Part shown: positions 1 through 10,382 of the stretch, piece by piece
Numbering within the stretch: position 1 is the first letter of the stretch
Layout: the number at the start of each line of letters is the position of its first letter
Program-made: the position numbers and the translations under genes
Notes under the pieces: model-generated
What the model was told of the DNA's origin: nothing
The model's input: only the letters and a program-made list of their open reading frames with translations
Databases searched by the model: none
Assembly (NCBI RefSeq): GCF_010093595.1
Contig: NW_022985444.1
Span: 876,654 to 940,653 of the forward strand
DNA length: 64,000 bases
Reading direction: 5' to 3'
Source of the DNA: Mytilinidion resinicola
Lineage: Eukaryota; Ascomycota; Dothideomycetes; Mytilinidiales; Mytilinidiaceae

Positions 1-1685
1 GAACTCCACAAGCGTGCGCTATCCTGGCAACCCACGGAGAATGCCGAAGACAAACCTAGATGGACTGATGAGGAACGCACAACTATATTTTCGGCAGTCC
101 GTCTGAAACGTGTACACCATGTGGATTATCTTCTCCGTCATGGCATCAGCGGGATCAAGGATAATGGCGATTGGCGTCTTCTAGGGCATACACTTGAGTT
201 TGGCTCTTCGGAAATTCTCACTAGGCTACTGCGATACCTGTCCGACTATGGTCCCATCTGCATGAAGCCCGAGTGGTCGACGAAAATTCTTGGAGTCTAC
301 TTGTCACTAGTGCCCCAGTATACCTTTCAGTCCTCCGAATCCCGCGAGCATCTACCATCGTGTGAGCGCCGATGGGCTTCGACTGAGGCCGAGCTCGAAG
401 TCGTAAGTGTTCGCCATTGATCATACGTAATAGCAGAAGTCAAGCAGAAAAACTAAAGAAATCGTTTGAGGTGAAATGCCTGCTAGATCTTGGGGCTCAT
501 CCCATGGGCTTCTCGCTCTTCTCTGGTCTACAAGAAGCCGAAGACGTGTTTTACGATGATCCTTATGGCCTATCGGCATACCCACCAGACGTGGGAGGTG
601 ACTACGATCATCAACCATTCACTTTCAGAGCCAAAAATGCTCGCATGCTCAAACTTCTTGTCGATGCGGGAGCAGACATCCATTGGAAGACTCCAGCGCT
701 CTCCTGGTTCGCGCCCATGTCAGTGATCTTCAAAGCCTGTTATGATGCCGAATCTTCCCCTGGAGTAGTTCGAGAACTCTTAAAACTCGGTGCCGATCCG
801 AACTGCTGCCATTCTGGAAGGCACCCACCTCTGATCTACCTCCTCAACGGTTCGCAAGATCGACTTGTGAAAGCACACCATCTCCTTGACTACGGCGCAG
901 ACGTTACTACAAGGGACTACTCAGGCGATCGCTTCATTGACAAAGTTTCAATGTATGAGGAACAAGTATCCATCTTGAAGAAAGTCATTTCAGTCACACC
1001 AAACATCGACGAATGCAACAGACACGGCTACACAGCATTGCAAGTAGCAATCAAATATGGCCGGCTTCATTACGCCCGACTGCTCACCAAAGCCGGCGCA
1101 AACGTGTGGGCAGAATGCAAGGGCAACGGCCTGATGGGTCTAGCAGAATACCATCTGGGCTATGGCGGCGTTTATGGTATGAAGATCGACCATGGCACTC
1201 TCGACCTTCTAGGCGACAATCCTTGGGAGCATCGAGATGATCTCGACTATTCATATGACCTTCGCCGAGCTAATAGGATCCGGTTCTTCACTGACTATGC
1301 ACTTGAGTCTCACGACTTAAATCTCATTCCCGCACAGGAGGCTCACTCTCATGCCTTGAGGCGCGAGCATGTTGAATCAAGATCCCTCGGCTCTCATCAT
1401 CAACTGAGTATTTCTTTCAAGTTCCTTTGGAAAGCTCTTCTCAACATCAAGGACGCCCTGGATCGATTCCCAGATAGAGGAGGGTGGAAAGGTATGGTAT
1501 TTCGGAAGCAGTTGAGAGACTGGTACGCGAAAGGTATCGAAGATCAAATTGGTGAGCAGGACTGGATGAACTGGTCACCCGAAGAATGGGATATCGACCG
1601 CCAGAACCAATGGTGGATGAAGGACACCTCAGAGTTCAGTATGCGTTACGACATCAGTTGGGCTGCAAATAACAGTGTTCATTGA
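1..1685 (+). CDS. Ankyrin-repeat protein, 5' end outside window
   Basis: The frame is open from base 1 and encodes the last ~538 residues. I place one intron at 403..470 (68 nt: GTAAGT donor, AACTAAAG branch, TTTGAG acceptor). It joins exons 1..402 and 471..1685 in phase 0 and yields 'EVVKCLLDLGA', a well-formed ankyrin helix. This fit supports the junction, although a GAG acceptor is weak. Ankyrin-type helices follow: 'LKLLVDAGADI', 'VVRELLKLGADPN', 'AHHLLDYGADVTTRD' and 'GYTALQVAIKYGRLHYARLL'. The last ~150 residues have no repeat and are rich in Trp and charged residues. No catalytic domain is visible. Ankyrin arrays bind protein partners, but the partner cannot be read here. The missing N-terminus could hold another domain, for example an F-box or NACHT module. 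Confidence 0.75.
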
Positions 1686-2079
1686 GCGTCAAGGTACTGA
1701 TAGCGCTCATATGGTTAGTTGCTTCACTCGAAGCTTCGAGGTTTACCCGTCTCAATGCTACTTTCTCAACTCTCTCATGAATTTGCTTGCATTAGTCAAA
1801 TCCTCAAGCTTTCAATCAAATTTTCTTCTAAAGGTGTATCACGTCCTCCGATGGTTGAGCAAACACGTTTCCATGTATACCCCATTTTGATTGGACGAGC
1901 TAATGATGCCCCTTCTGGTGCTACAGTGGTAGCAAATTAATTCGCTGATACTAATCTAACGCCGCCTGAAGCGCTTTGACTCATCGTCAACAATCAGAAA
2001 TTACCATTTTGACAAGTCTCGCCGAGCCATTTCCGGCAGCGGTAGATGCCTGTACGTACGTACATCATTTCCAACCTGC
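1686..2079. other. Intergenic, convergent 3' flanks
   Basis: This lies between the ends of the ankyrin gene and the amidohydrolase gene. It holds a short TACGTACGTAC run near 2053..2063. I see no gene in it. Confidence 0.6.
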
Positions 2080-3451
2080 CTAATGAAACTCTTTGGCCTG
2101 AATGCCGTCGCGCCAGACACTCCTAATGTTGAGGGTAGCATTGATATCGTCCAACGGATTTCCTTCCATCAGAACAAGATCGGCCTTGAGTCCTTCCGCA
2201 ATCTCTCCTCGATCCTTCCAACCGAAGAGCTTAGCGGTCAATGCTGTTCCAGCGTGGAGAGCCTCCTCGGGCGAGAAGCCGCACTCCTTAACAAGCAGAT
2301 ACAGCTCGTGATGGAACGTCGCACCCCATGCCGTGCCCAGCCCCGGTCCAGCCGAGTCAGAGCCCCTAAGAAAGCGTCAGCACCATCCCCCATACCTCGA
2401 CCAGTCCTCATCCATCCACCACTTACACAATAATCGGCACTCCCTCAGCTTTCAACCTCCGCACCGTCCCATAAGCATTCTCCACCGTGGCCCCCTCCCT
2501 CGAAAACCCCATGCATCTGCACAGAGTCGCATGCCCCTTCTCCGTCAGCTTCCCCTTCACCCGCTCGTCATTCGCAAATCGCTCCGCCACCGCCGCACCC
2601 TCCTTCGTAAAGCTCCCCAACAGCGCCAGCGTCGGGCTGCACCACGCACCTGTATTCTTGTACGCGTCCACGATTGCCTGACTGACGGGCTCGTCGATGA
2701 AGGTGTGCGCTAACCCATTAACCCCTAGCGACAGGACCTCCAGCGTGTCGGCGCGCGCGAGGCAGTGCGCTACGGCGACGTGACCGGCTGCGTGGGTTGC
2801 GGCGATGACGGCTTTCTGGATGTCGAGGGACGGCTTGGGGAAAGCCTGTCCTAGAGCTGCGCCGGACTCGTGCATCAGCTTGATATAGTCCGCGCCACCG
2901 GCGGGCGACAGGTTACGAGCGACGTAGGCTTCGGCTTCAGCGACAGAGGCAAGTTTAGGCCAAGTTGCGATTTCGGCGGCCGTCTGCAGGATTGGAGGTC
3001 AGTTCTGCATCCGGAGTGGAATCATCAGCCTCACCTCCTCGCTCTTATCATGCGCCATCACCACAGGCATCGGCCACCCGCCATCAATCGTCGCCGCCAC
3101 GCCGGCAGCCTTGAAATCGGCAGCCTCGTCCTTTTTGTCCGACGCGAGCTTCTTCAGCTTGTGCACGTTGACCGTCTCGTTGTGCATGTCCATGACGGTG
3201 GTGACGCCGAACGCGAGGGACTGTGTCAGTGCGAGCGCCTGGCCCTTGTCGGCGTGCATGTGGGCGTCGATCAAGCCGGGGACGACGGTGTGGCCGGGCT
3301 TGGAGAGGATGGGGATATCAGTGTCGGCTGGTGGTGCACCAGCGGATACGGTGGCGATGAGGCCGTTTTTGATGGTGATGTGGCCGGATTCGATGGTGGA
3401 GGTGCCGGTGAAGATGCGGACGTTGGAGAGGATGAAGTTGGGGGGTGCCAT
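2080..3451 (-). CDS. Amidohydrolase family metal-dependent hydrolase (imidazolonepropionase/prolidase-like)
   Basis: Three exons, 3451..3035, 2983..2427 and 2365..2080, give 419 residues. The introns are 51 nt (GTGAGG..CTGCAG) and 61 nt (GTAAGT..CTTAG). The second splice restores 'VPIIVGSDSAGPG', which carries the conserved metal-site Asp. The N-terminus has the usual beta-sandwich opening (SNVRIFTG) followed by 'GLIDAHMHADKG', the H-x-H metal ligands at about residues 64 and 66. Later ligand regions are 'GHVAVAHCLA' and 'GVNGLAHTFID'. Near the C-terminus 'GEIAEGLKADLVLMEGNPL' is the standard family ending. The family hydrolyses C-N bonds in cyclic amides or dipeptides with one or two bound metals; the substrate cannot be told. 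There is no signal peptide, so it is probably cytosolic. It lies next to a dehydrogenase and a zinc-cluster regulator. Confidence 0.85.
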
Positions 3452-4057
3452 TGTGGGGAAATGGGTTGGATGTGGTTGATATTGAGGGATTCTAAACTCT
3501 TGTAGGTGAGTAGGTGCTTCTTGTAATTCTGTACTCGATAAATTTGTATTCTAGATGGACAATCGCTTGTCTTATATCTATGAATGATATGCTAAGAGTA
3601 TACAAGGGTTCCGTATATATGTACCAGTTTTATACCGCTTTAAGCTTAGCACCCGACAGTGTCCGACAAGTCCGACAGCTGTCTCTTCTCGCCACATTCT
3701 ACTTCGAGTATCTATCTCCGGTCGTTCATTACGTATGGGAACGCTAGGTCCACGCAAGTCACAGGTTCGCAGAATGTATCGGCTGAGAAAAATTAGGATG
3801 GGAGGCCATGAGTTCATGCCTTACTAGGTCATAGGTATCGATGAACTGAAGCGTCACATCTCTCTACTTTTCACGCATTGATTCGTATTGTGTCCCGCAG
3901 GTGATGAAGGGAGGAGCTTCACAACATTTTATGCGAATAGTATTAACTATAAAGCCTAGTAAGGTGCGATATGGTCAGGATGGAATCCTTCTGTACTACT
4001 TCGATTCAATACTTCTCTGTGGTTTCTTTTGCTATCATCAACAAAGTCAAGCACTGC
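3452..4057. other. Intergenic, holds repeat copy 1
   Basis: This contains the promoter side of the amidohydrolase gene, the 3' flank of the dehydrogenase and the first copy of the 52-bp repeat at 3626..3677. No gene is seen. Confidence 0.6.
3626..3677 (+). repeat. 52-bp direct repeat, copy 1 (CCGACA-rich)
   Basis: This sequence matches 5440..5491 in the same orientation with four mismatches. It includes a TTTAAGCTTAGC block followed by CCGACA units about 9-10 bp apart. The two copies flank the dehydrogenase gene. Confidence 0.8.
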
Positions 4058-5143
4058 TCAAAAGCGAACGTCCGCCTTCAACTTATCCCCTTCCACGATT
4101 TCGTCTTTCTTAGATTCCAATTCCTCCACATCCCAAGCCACACTGACGAATCGGCCGCCCAGCCAGGTACGCGGCTGGCTGGTGAGCCAGACGAAGAAGC
4201 CACCAGCGAGGTTCGGACTATCGGTGAGAACTACAATAAAGGATTTAGTACGTACAAACAATACGAGAGAGAGAACACCAGACACAACGGTTAAGAAACC
4301 CTGGACATTGCGACCATGTAGCTTGGAGGACGATTTGTGAGTCGCATACTTTCCTCTCTGCCAAGAGTTTCTCCGGCCAGGCATACCCAGATTTCGACAA
4401 AGTAACAAGAAGAGACTGAACTCACACGGCTGAATCTCCTTGACGTTCCTCGACAATTCCGTCAAAACACCGCCAGGATGCACGCTCGTCGCCAGGACAC
4501 CCTTGGCTCCATACTCGGTCTGCACAAACTGTGTCAACCGTACAACCGCCAGCTTACTAGTCTCATATGCGCTCGCGCCTGCTATGCAAACTATAGCACC
4601 AATCGACGACACATTCAGGACGTGCACCAACGCCCCCGTTTTCTCATGCGTCTCCGTCAGCAAAGGGAGGAAGGCGTGCAACACCAGATACACGCCCTTG
4701 AGATTGACCTCCCATGTACGCCAGTAGTCTTCCGGGTCCCCATCTGCGATCGGCGCCCACTCGGGACTGTAGCCGGCGTTGTTGATCAGGACGTCCAGGC
4801 GGCCGATGTCGTTCTTGATGGTTGAGGCGGCTCTGGCGACGGCTTTTCCATCAGTGACGTCCAGCACGAGCTTGACGATGGTCGGTGGGGACGTAAGGTT
4901 CAAGGCCAGGATCTCGGCTTCTGTGACATCGAGCTCGGATGAGGTGCGAGCGGCGAGGATGAGAGTGGAGGGAGAAGCTTCGGCGTAGCGAAGGGCGATA
5001 CTGCGGCCAATGCCACGGCCGGCGCCAGTGACGAGGATGCTACGGCCGGAGTGGGAAAGAGAGGGCTGTATGGTTGGATTGATTGCGGGATAGATGTCCT
5101 TGTGGATTGTTGGGGTGAAGGTCAAGGCAGCGTTGCGAGTCAT
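4058..5143 (-). CDS. Short-chain dehydrogenase/reductase (SDR)
   Basis: The sequence is open from 5143 to 4058, but a 195-nt intron is very likely at 4425..4231 (GTGAGT donor, TACTAAAT branch, TTGTAG acceptor). Exons 5143..4426 and 4230..4058 then encode 296 residues. Splicing joins 'RNVKEIQP' to 'FLTDSPNLAGGFFVWLTS', which is how fungal SDRs of this type continue. The Rossmann nucleotide motif TGAGRGIG is near residue 39, followed by NNAG, a catalytic Ser region (NVSSIG) and the YxxxK pair (AYETSK). The enzyme should be an NAD(P)H-dependent oxidoreductase in the cytosol; its substrate is unknown. A run of about 30 residues precedes the fold. It is transcribed away from the zinc-cluster gene and is bracketed by the 52-bp repeat. 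Confidence 0.85.
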   Translation of the reverse strand: MTRNAALTFTPTIHKDIYPAINPTIQPSLSHSGRSILVTGAGRGIGRSIALRYAEASPSTLILAARTSSELDVTEAEILALNLTSPPTIVKLVLDVTDGKAVARAASTIKNDIGRLDVLINNAGYSPEWAPIADGDPEDYWRTWEVNLKGVYLVLHAFLPLLTETHEKTGALVHVLNVSSIGAIVCIAGASAYETSKLAVVRLTQFVQTEYGAKGVLATSVHPGGVLTELSRNVKEIQPCEFSLFLLLCRNLGMPGRRNSWQRGKYATHKSSSKLHGRNVQGFLTVVSGVLSLVLFVRTKSFIVVLTDSPNLAGGFFVWLTSQPRTWLGGRFVSVAWDVEELESKKDEIVEGDKLKADVRF

Positions 5144-5659
5144 TGTTGTTGATGTGGTTGCGATTGAAGATGGGTTATTCGGAGGTGATAGAGGTTGTGA
5201 GAAAGGCTTGAAGGGCTTCGGAGAATGACAGGATTATAGGGCTTGATATCAACCAGGAGCCACGTGTTTTAAATATTTGTAAGACTTTATTTTTTACTAG
5301 ATATCAATAATGCTCAGAAGATGTGGGGTAGCATCCGATTTTCCTAATGGTAACAGGGTCTTCTATTCCGGCTGCACGATGATATGATCCCCTTTGGCAA
5401 ATCAGATTAGCGTTGTTATTCGAAATTATATCTTATATCAGCTTTATACCGTTTTAAGCTTAGCACCCGACAGTGTCCGCCAGGTCCGACACTCAAGTCC
5501 GACAGCATCGCCCGACAGCGCCCGACACCACCCGACACGGCTTCTAGGGAATCCACGACAAATGCCTCTAGAGTTGTGTTAGCCATCTCTAATTATCCCT
5601 AGGTGCATATATTCGAAACATTTCTACTACTCATGAGGCTAGCCTAGCGCTCCCCGACA
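5144..5659. other. Divergent promoter region, SDR / Zn2Cys6 gene
   Basis: This 516-bp stretch separates the two divergent starts and contains repeat copy 2 and the CCGACA array. It is the obvious place for shared control of the pair. Confidence 0.55.
5440..5535 (+). repeat. Direct repeat copy 2 extended into a CCGACA array
   Basis: Bases 5440..5491 match copy 1 with four mismatches. The array then continues with further CCGACA units at 9-11 bp spacing to about 5535, roughly seven in all, one of them altered to CCGCCA. Spacing near one helical turn could suit a protein-binding array. A transposon subterminal repeat is the other reading. Confidence 0.75.
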
Positions 5660-7605
5660 ATGGCGGCCGACGGTGGTCGACTGCGTACAGCTCAAGCCGC
5701 CCAGGCGTGTGTGATGTGTAAGACTCGAAAGAAAAGGTGTAACAAGTCGTTGCCGTCTTGCGGATATTGCACCCTGTTAGTCGCCCAAGCCGCCGTCCCC
5801 GGCAATTGGTAATGCTGACCAGCGTTGAAGGAAAGACCTGGACTGTGTGTATGCTGGAGTCCCACGCCCAGGGAATTATGTCGCCCCTACCGTCGAGAGC
5901 CCCTATGCTATGCCGAATTGGGGTGCACGATCGCCTATGAACATCGTCTCCTCTCGCATGGTCCTATCTGCAACGTCTTCGTCAGATCAGACAACGACTG
6001 AGGTCCACCAGTTTAGTTGTCCCTTTCTATATATCTGTGAAATTACTCTGTGGCTGTTCAGCTGTTTCGCTCGTTTTATCGTCTGTATGTACTAGTGGGT
6101 GGCTAACCTACAGAAACCAGACGTCAAGTGTATCTCGAGGTTCATAGTATTATTCGTGCAACGGGACAGTTTGTGGACGACATCAGCGCCCGCTATTTCC
6201 AGGGTTTTCACCGCCACCTGCCCATCATCTCCCGTATACGCTTCTACAACAACCTCATCACGTTAGGGGCAGCCCCGGCCGCCGACTTTTCCGTCTTGCT
6301 GCTGACTATCTGTCTGATCACGCACGCTCCTGCACTGGGATATCAATCGGGACATGGGGCCCCTCGATCCGTCGAACAGCAATCACTCTATCTCACTGCG
6401 AGGTCTCTCTTTGCCCAGGTTCAGGTATCTTGCTCACCCTCCGTCCTTTTAATCCAATCTGGTCTCTTGCTAGCCGTGTATGAGTACACACATGGCCGGC
6501 CGGACGATGCATTCGTAACCATCGCAGGCAGCGCGCGAATGGCCTACGCCGCCCGCATCCACGCTCGCGACCGCCATCAGCCACAGATGACACCGACAGC
6601 CGGCCACAGTGCGGATACCGACTTCCTACTGCGGACTGAAGAAGCAGCAAATACGTGGTGGGGAATTGTTATCTATGAGCGGTATGTTCCTTTTAGCATG
6701 CTTGGCAAATCATCCACGCAAATGAAACTAAGGCCGTGCTGGCGACAGGACCTTCTTCAGCGAGGTGGCAGTCTTCGACCAACCGCTGGTTACTGTATTT
6801 CCTGGTCAAGATGCTCGCCTGCCGATCGAACCCCAAGTCCTCGACCAGCTCGACATTTTAGACCTGGAGTCCCTACCCAACATCCCTGTGTCCTGTCTGA
6901 CGTCGCCAAAAGTTGGAGGATTCGGTCGGACAGCCCAAGCAACTTGTCTTCTAGATCAAGTTCTCAAAGGTTTTGACACACCAGATATTGATTCTAGACT
7001 GCTCCAGCTTGAAAGGCTAGATAGCAATATCCAGGCCTTCCTGTCGTTGGTTATGTCGCAGTGCCAGGGACCACCGGGCGTCTTATATTGTGCAGCAATA
7101 AATATCGCCATCAAGTCAGTTCATCGCTCTCTTCCCATTCTTTCGTATTTTCATCCTTCTTTTTATAGACCGCCACACCAGCCTAGCCTAACCTCTCTCA
7201 AACAGGGCGCTATTCACATTACATTGGCACATTCTCGGCCAGCACCCACAGGTTGTCAGAGCCAACTCCAAACCACTGGACGAATGGCAAAAGAGGTCGC
7301 AAGAGGCGCTTGGCACCGTTGCGAAGATGGTCGTCGAGATTGCCGAGGCCCTCATCGCCGTGTCTCCCGCAAACACGGCGACGCAAAGAATTGACGCCAT
7401 GCCTCCAATGTATCCATACATCGCTCGCGCCGCGCTGAAACATATCCATAGTAGTACCCAGAGGGAAGATGTAGGTTGGCTGAGGAGTGCCGAGGACGTG
7501 CTTCAGGCATCCCTTGACAAATATTTCCAACGTTGGAGCGTGAGTGGTGACTGGACTCGGGTTGACTTAGATGCGGAAAAGAGATGTGATAATCCGCCGA
7601 TATGA
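5660..7605 (+). CDS. Zn2Cys6 binuclear-cluster transcription factor
   Basis: Five exons, 5660..5775, 5831..6010, 6121..6681, 6749..7114 and 7206..7605, give 540 residues. The N-terminal cluster has cysteines at 17, 20, 27, 34 and 37 (CVMCKTRKKRC, then SCGYC); the sixth follows the first intron in 'KDLDCVYAG'. Splicing of introns 1, 3 and 4 is well supported by motif continuity. Intron 2 has a weak GTTTAG donor and is less sure. The middle region resembles the fungal transcription-factor regulatory domain: 'FHRHLPIISRIRFYN', 'LLTICLITHAPAL' and 'EAANTWWGIVIYERTFF'. Proteins of this class are nuclear and usually bind CGG half-sites to control adjacent pathway genes, so the SDR and the amidohydrolase are candidate targets. 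A shallow CCGAC-rich array lies just upstream of its start. Confidence 0.85.
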
Positions 7606-8141
7606 TTTACGCTCACTTCTCTACGCCCGTCTTTTCATCCTCAGTACTACAGTGCCTTGTCATAAGTCTCTGCACACTCATCTACGGCTGCTTGAGGTGC
7701 CCCCGTAGGCTTTGAAAAGTCCAGACGCGATGGAACACACGATGCACTGGGAATCCGGTAATTCTTGACATGCTAGTCGCCTGGCAGCTACTCCAAACTG
7801 TGGTGTCGCGCGAGCAAGAGGAAAGCCTTGGCGAAGGCGATTGGAAGTGCTGGAACTTCCAACGTCGATGTTGATGCTAGAGTTGAGGCAGCAGGACTCG
7901 GGCTGCCTCTTGAATGATTTTTTATCTCCTAGCCGGCCTACTCCTGACAGTCGTGTCGATCTTATAAAATAGAGCTCAAGTCGTGGTACATCCGTGTGTC
8001 TAGACCAACCCAGAATCAACCATGCGACCATTTGATAATGACTCATACACTCACAGTTTATACAGAGCCCTTGAAAATAAGTCGACATAGAGAAATCGGT
8101 CGTAAAACCCTACCTACGCACAGAGCAGTCAGCCCGCGAAA
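7606..8141. other. Intergenic, no gene seen
   Basis: This is the 3' flank of the zinc-cluster gene and the upstream flank of the decayed F-box-like copy. Open frames here look like noise. Confidence 0.5.
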
Positions 8142-9631
8142 ATGGGAAAAGTATCAGTACCAAGAGCTAGATATAGAAAAATTCCAACACACCTCCGTTT
8201 TTCCCACCCACCTACACAACGATCGAGTAACCCCTCCTTCAACAACTCGAATACCCGCCCAGCCACCAAAGACGATCCCCCATCTAGTTCAAAAAATCTG
8301 TCGTGGGGAGCACAAACCCCGAGCAAAATGGTACCACCCCCAATAGCCTCCAAACCCGAACTCCCGAAGCCCGATCACCAGAACGATGTCGATATAGAGG
8401 ACCCAATCCAAGACTCGCTCGAGATCGCAGTGCGAGAAGAAGTCCACGAATTCAACAGTGCAAACTTGCTCTACCATCTCCACCAGATAAAAGCGACACC
8501 CGTCACCCCCACATGGCGCGACACAACCCACCGCTTCTTCAAACTCGAGCTCGCACTCGAAGAACTCCCGTGGTACAGGCCAAAGCCGCAAAAACGATGG
8601 TCAAGAACCCCGTCGTTACGAACTTGTCGGCAACGGCAGCGTCGAAGGTCGTGAGGGGGGGAAGATGGATCCCGCTCCGCCAGATCTTGCAGAGCCAGCC
8701 TATAGCTAAGCGGCCCACAGGAGCGATAGGCTATGAAGAGTTGAGGAAATGGTGGATTGCGAGGGGCGAAAGGTTCGATTTCCTCGCACTACCTGGCGAG
8801 TTGAGGAATGAGGTTTATCAGTACCTCGTTTGCACCTTCGTCTACCTGTACTTGTGCCGCGGGCGTAACACCCGGGATAGGCTAACGGAATGGGGAGGGA
8901 TCTTTTCGACTGGGCTGTTGGAGAGTGAATATGGCCCAACGGGAACCCACGTGCGAACGAAATCCCGTGCCGGCATTAGCGTCAGGCAAGGGGTGCTGAA
9001 TGGCGCCCAGGCGCTTGGTGGACTGCTATTGAGTAGCAAGCATATGCACTATGAAGTAAGCGGCTTGTTGTGGAAGGGAATGGGGTTTCCCTTCCAAGAG
9101 CGTTGGTATGGGGATATCAAGCTGGAGCGGTTCGCGTAGACAATCTCGAGAGTTAATTGCGATGCCATCCGCCGCATCACCCTTCAAGGCAGTCCAGCGC
9201 GTCTTAAGAGATGGTTTGATGATATAGATGCGAATCGCCCCAACAACTCTCGGTGTCAGGCGCTGCTACTCTTCTCCCCTTCAGTACGACTGGAAATCAA
9301 GCTGCCGCATTGGTCAGAATGTGATGAGAGCCCTTTTCTTTACTCGTGCTGGCGGGAGCTTGTTTGGGGAGTCCTTTGGAAGGGAAGGTTCATCCTGGCG
9401 CATTTCGATAAGGTTGAGGTAACTGGCTGCAATAGTCCACAAGTCCGTACCACGTATCTCTAACTACTATAGGATATTAGAGACGGGCAGCAATCTTCAA
9501 TCGCGAAGCATCACATAATGGGACGGTGCCTACAAATTGGGCTGATGCCGTGTACCGCGTTTTGCAGAGGAGCTTGTCAAGAGGGCTGGTGCGTTTGTCA
9601 GGGTGTTTTGGAGCCTGTGACTGCTGAGTAG
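8142..9631 (+). pseudogene. Decayed F-box-like (LPGELRN family) paralogue A
   Basis: This copy aligns along its length with the intact gene at 20839..22278. An N-terminal part runs in the frame of 8142 as far as 'KLELALEELPWY', then the match moves to another frame at about 8560..8620 ('VVRGGRWIPLRQIL', 'FDFLALPGELRNEVYQ', 'GLLLSSKHMHYEVSGLLWKG'). In that frame a TAG at 9137..9139 interrupts 'LERFA*TISRVNCDAIRR'. A TAA at 9461..9463 and a TAG at 9470..9472 follow, at positions where the relatives have Gln and Glu. The C-terminal tail, 'EGWCVCQGVLEPVTAE', ends at 9629..9631. One frameshift plus three stops make a functional product unlikely. Confidence 0.8.
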
Positions 9632-10382
9632 GATCTGGTTCTGAGGGTCGTACCGTAAAGTTTGTGCATATAGAGACACATCACTTGGCACACTAATTGA
9701 TCACTTAAACCTGTCCGAGTATTTGTGAGTCTGAAAGGGGCTGCCAGGCGCCCGGCCGACCCACATTCAGCTCGCTGACGTTGAGATGATACGATGAAAC
9801 TCGTAGGCATAAGATAGCGCGCCAGGTGATGTGTCCCTATATGCAGAAACTATACGGTACATGGCTGGTGGCCTAAAACTAGGCCCGTTCGTGTTGGATT
9901 TGGTGCTGTTTAAAGCTTGCTGTTGATACCTCAAGTTCGTGAGTTAGCAACGTCTTGGCGTCGACGTAGTTCCAACCACGGTTCTAGAGTTCTAGCAATG
10001 CGATTGAGGCATTCGAGCCGAAAACGAAACGGAAACGAATGTTCATCGTCAACTTTATGGTACAACTCAAAAGGAATAAAAATCTACAGAGAAGGCGATA
10101 GGTCTCCCTATACGCATCTATAGAGGTAATTAGTCACTAGTAGCTACTATATATTCCTCGGGCATGGAACCAAGAACTCCACATAAGAGTCTATGATGGT
10201 AGTTAGATCGAGTACTTGTGAAAATGTATTAATGGACGCTCTCGGCACAATGCGTCCCCATATGTCTGCGTACTTTGTGTTGCCACTGCGTCTGGGCCGT
10301 CGAGGTAGTGTCAAAAGGTTGAACCAATAGAGCTTGGTGATGTGGAACGATTCGCTGAGTTATCTCGGACGCCCGGTGTACC
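9632..10382. other. Intergenic, no gene seen
   Basis: These 751 bp lie between the decayed copy A and the 3' end of ORC5. Composition drifts toward AT around 10080..10170. Nothing recognisable was found. Confidence 0.5.
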
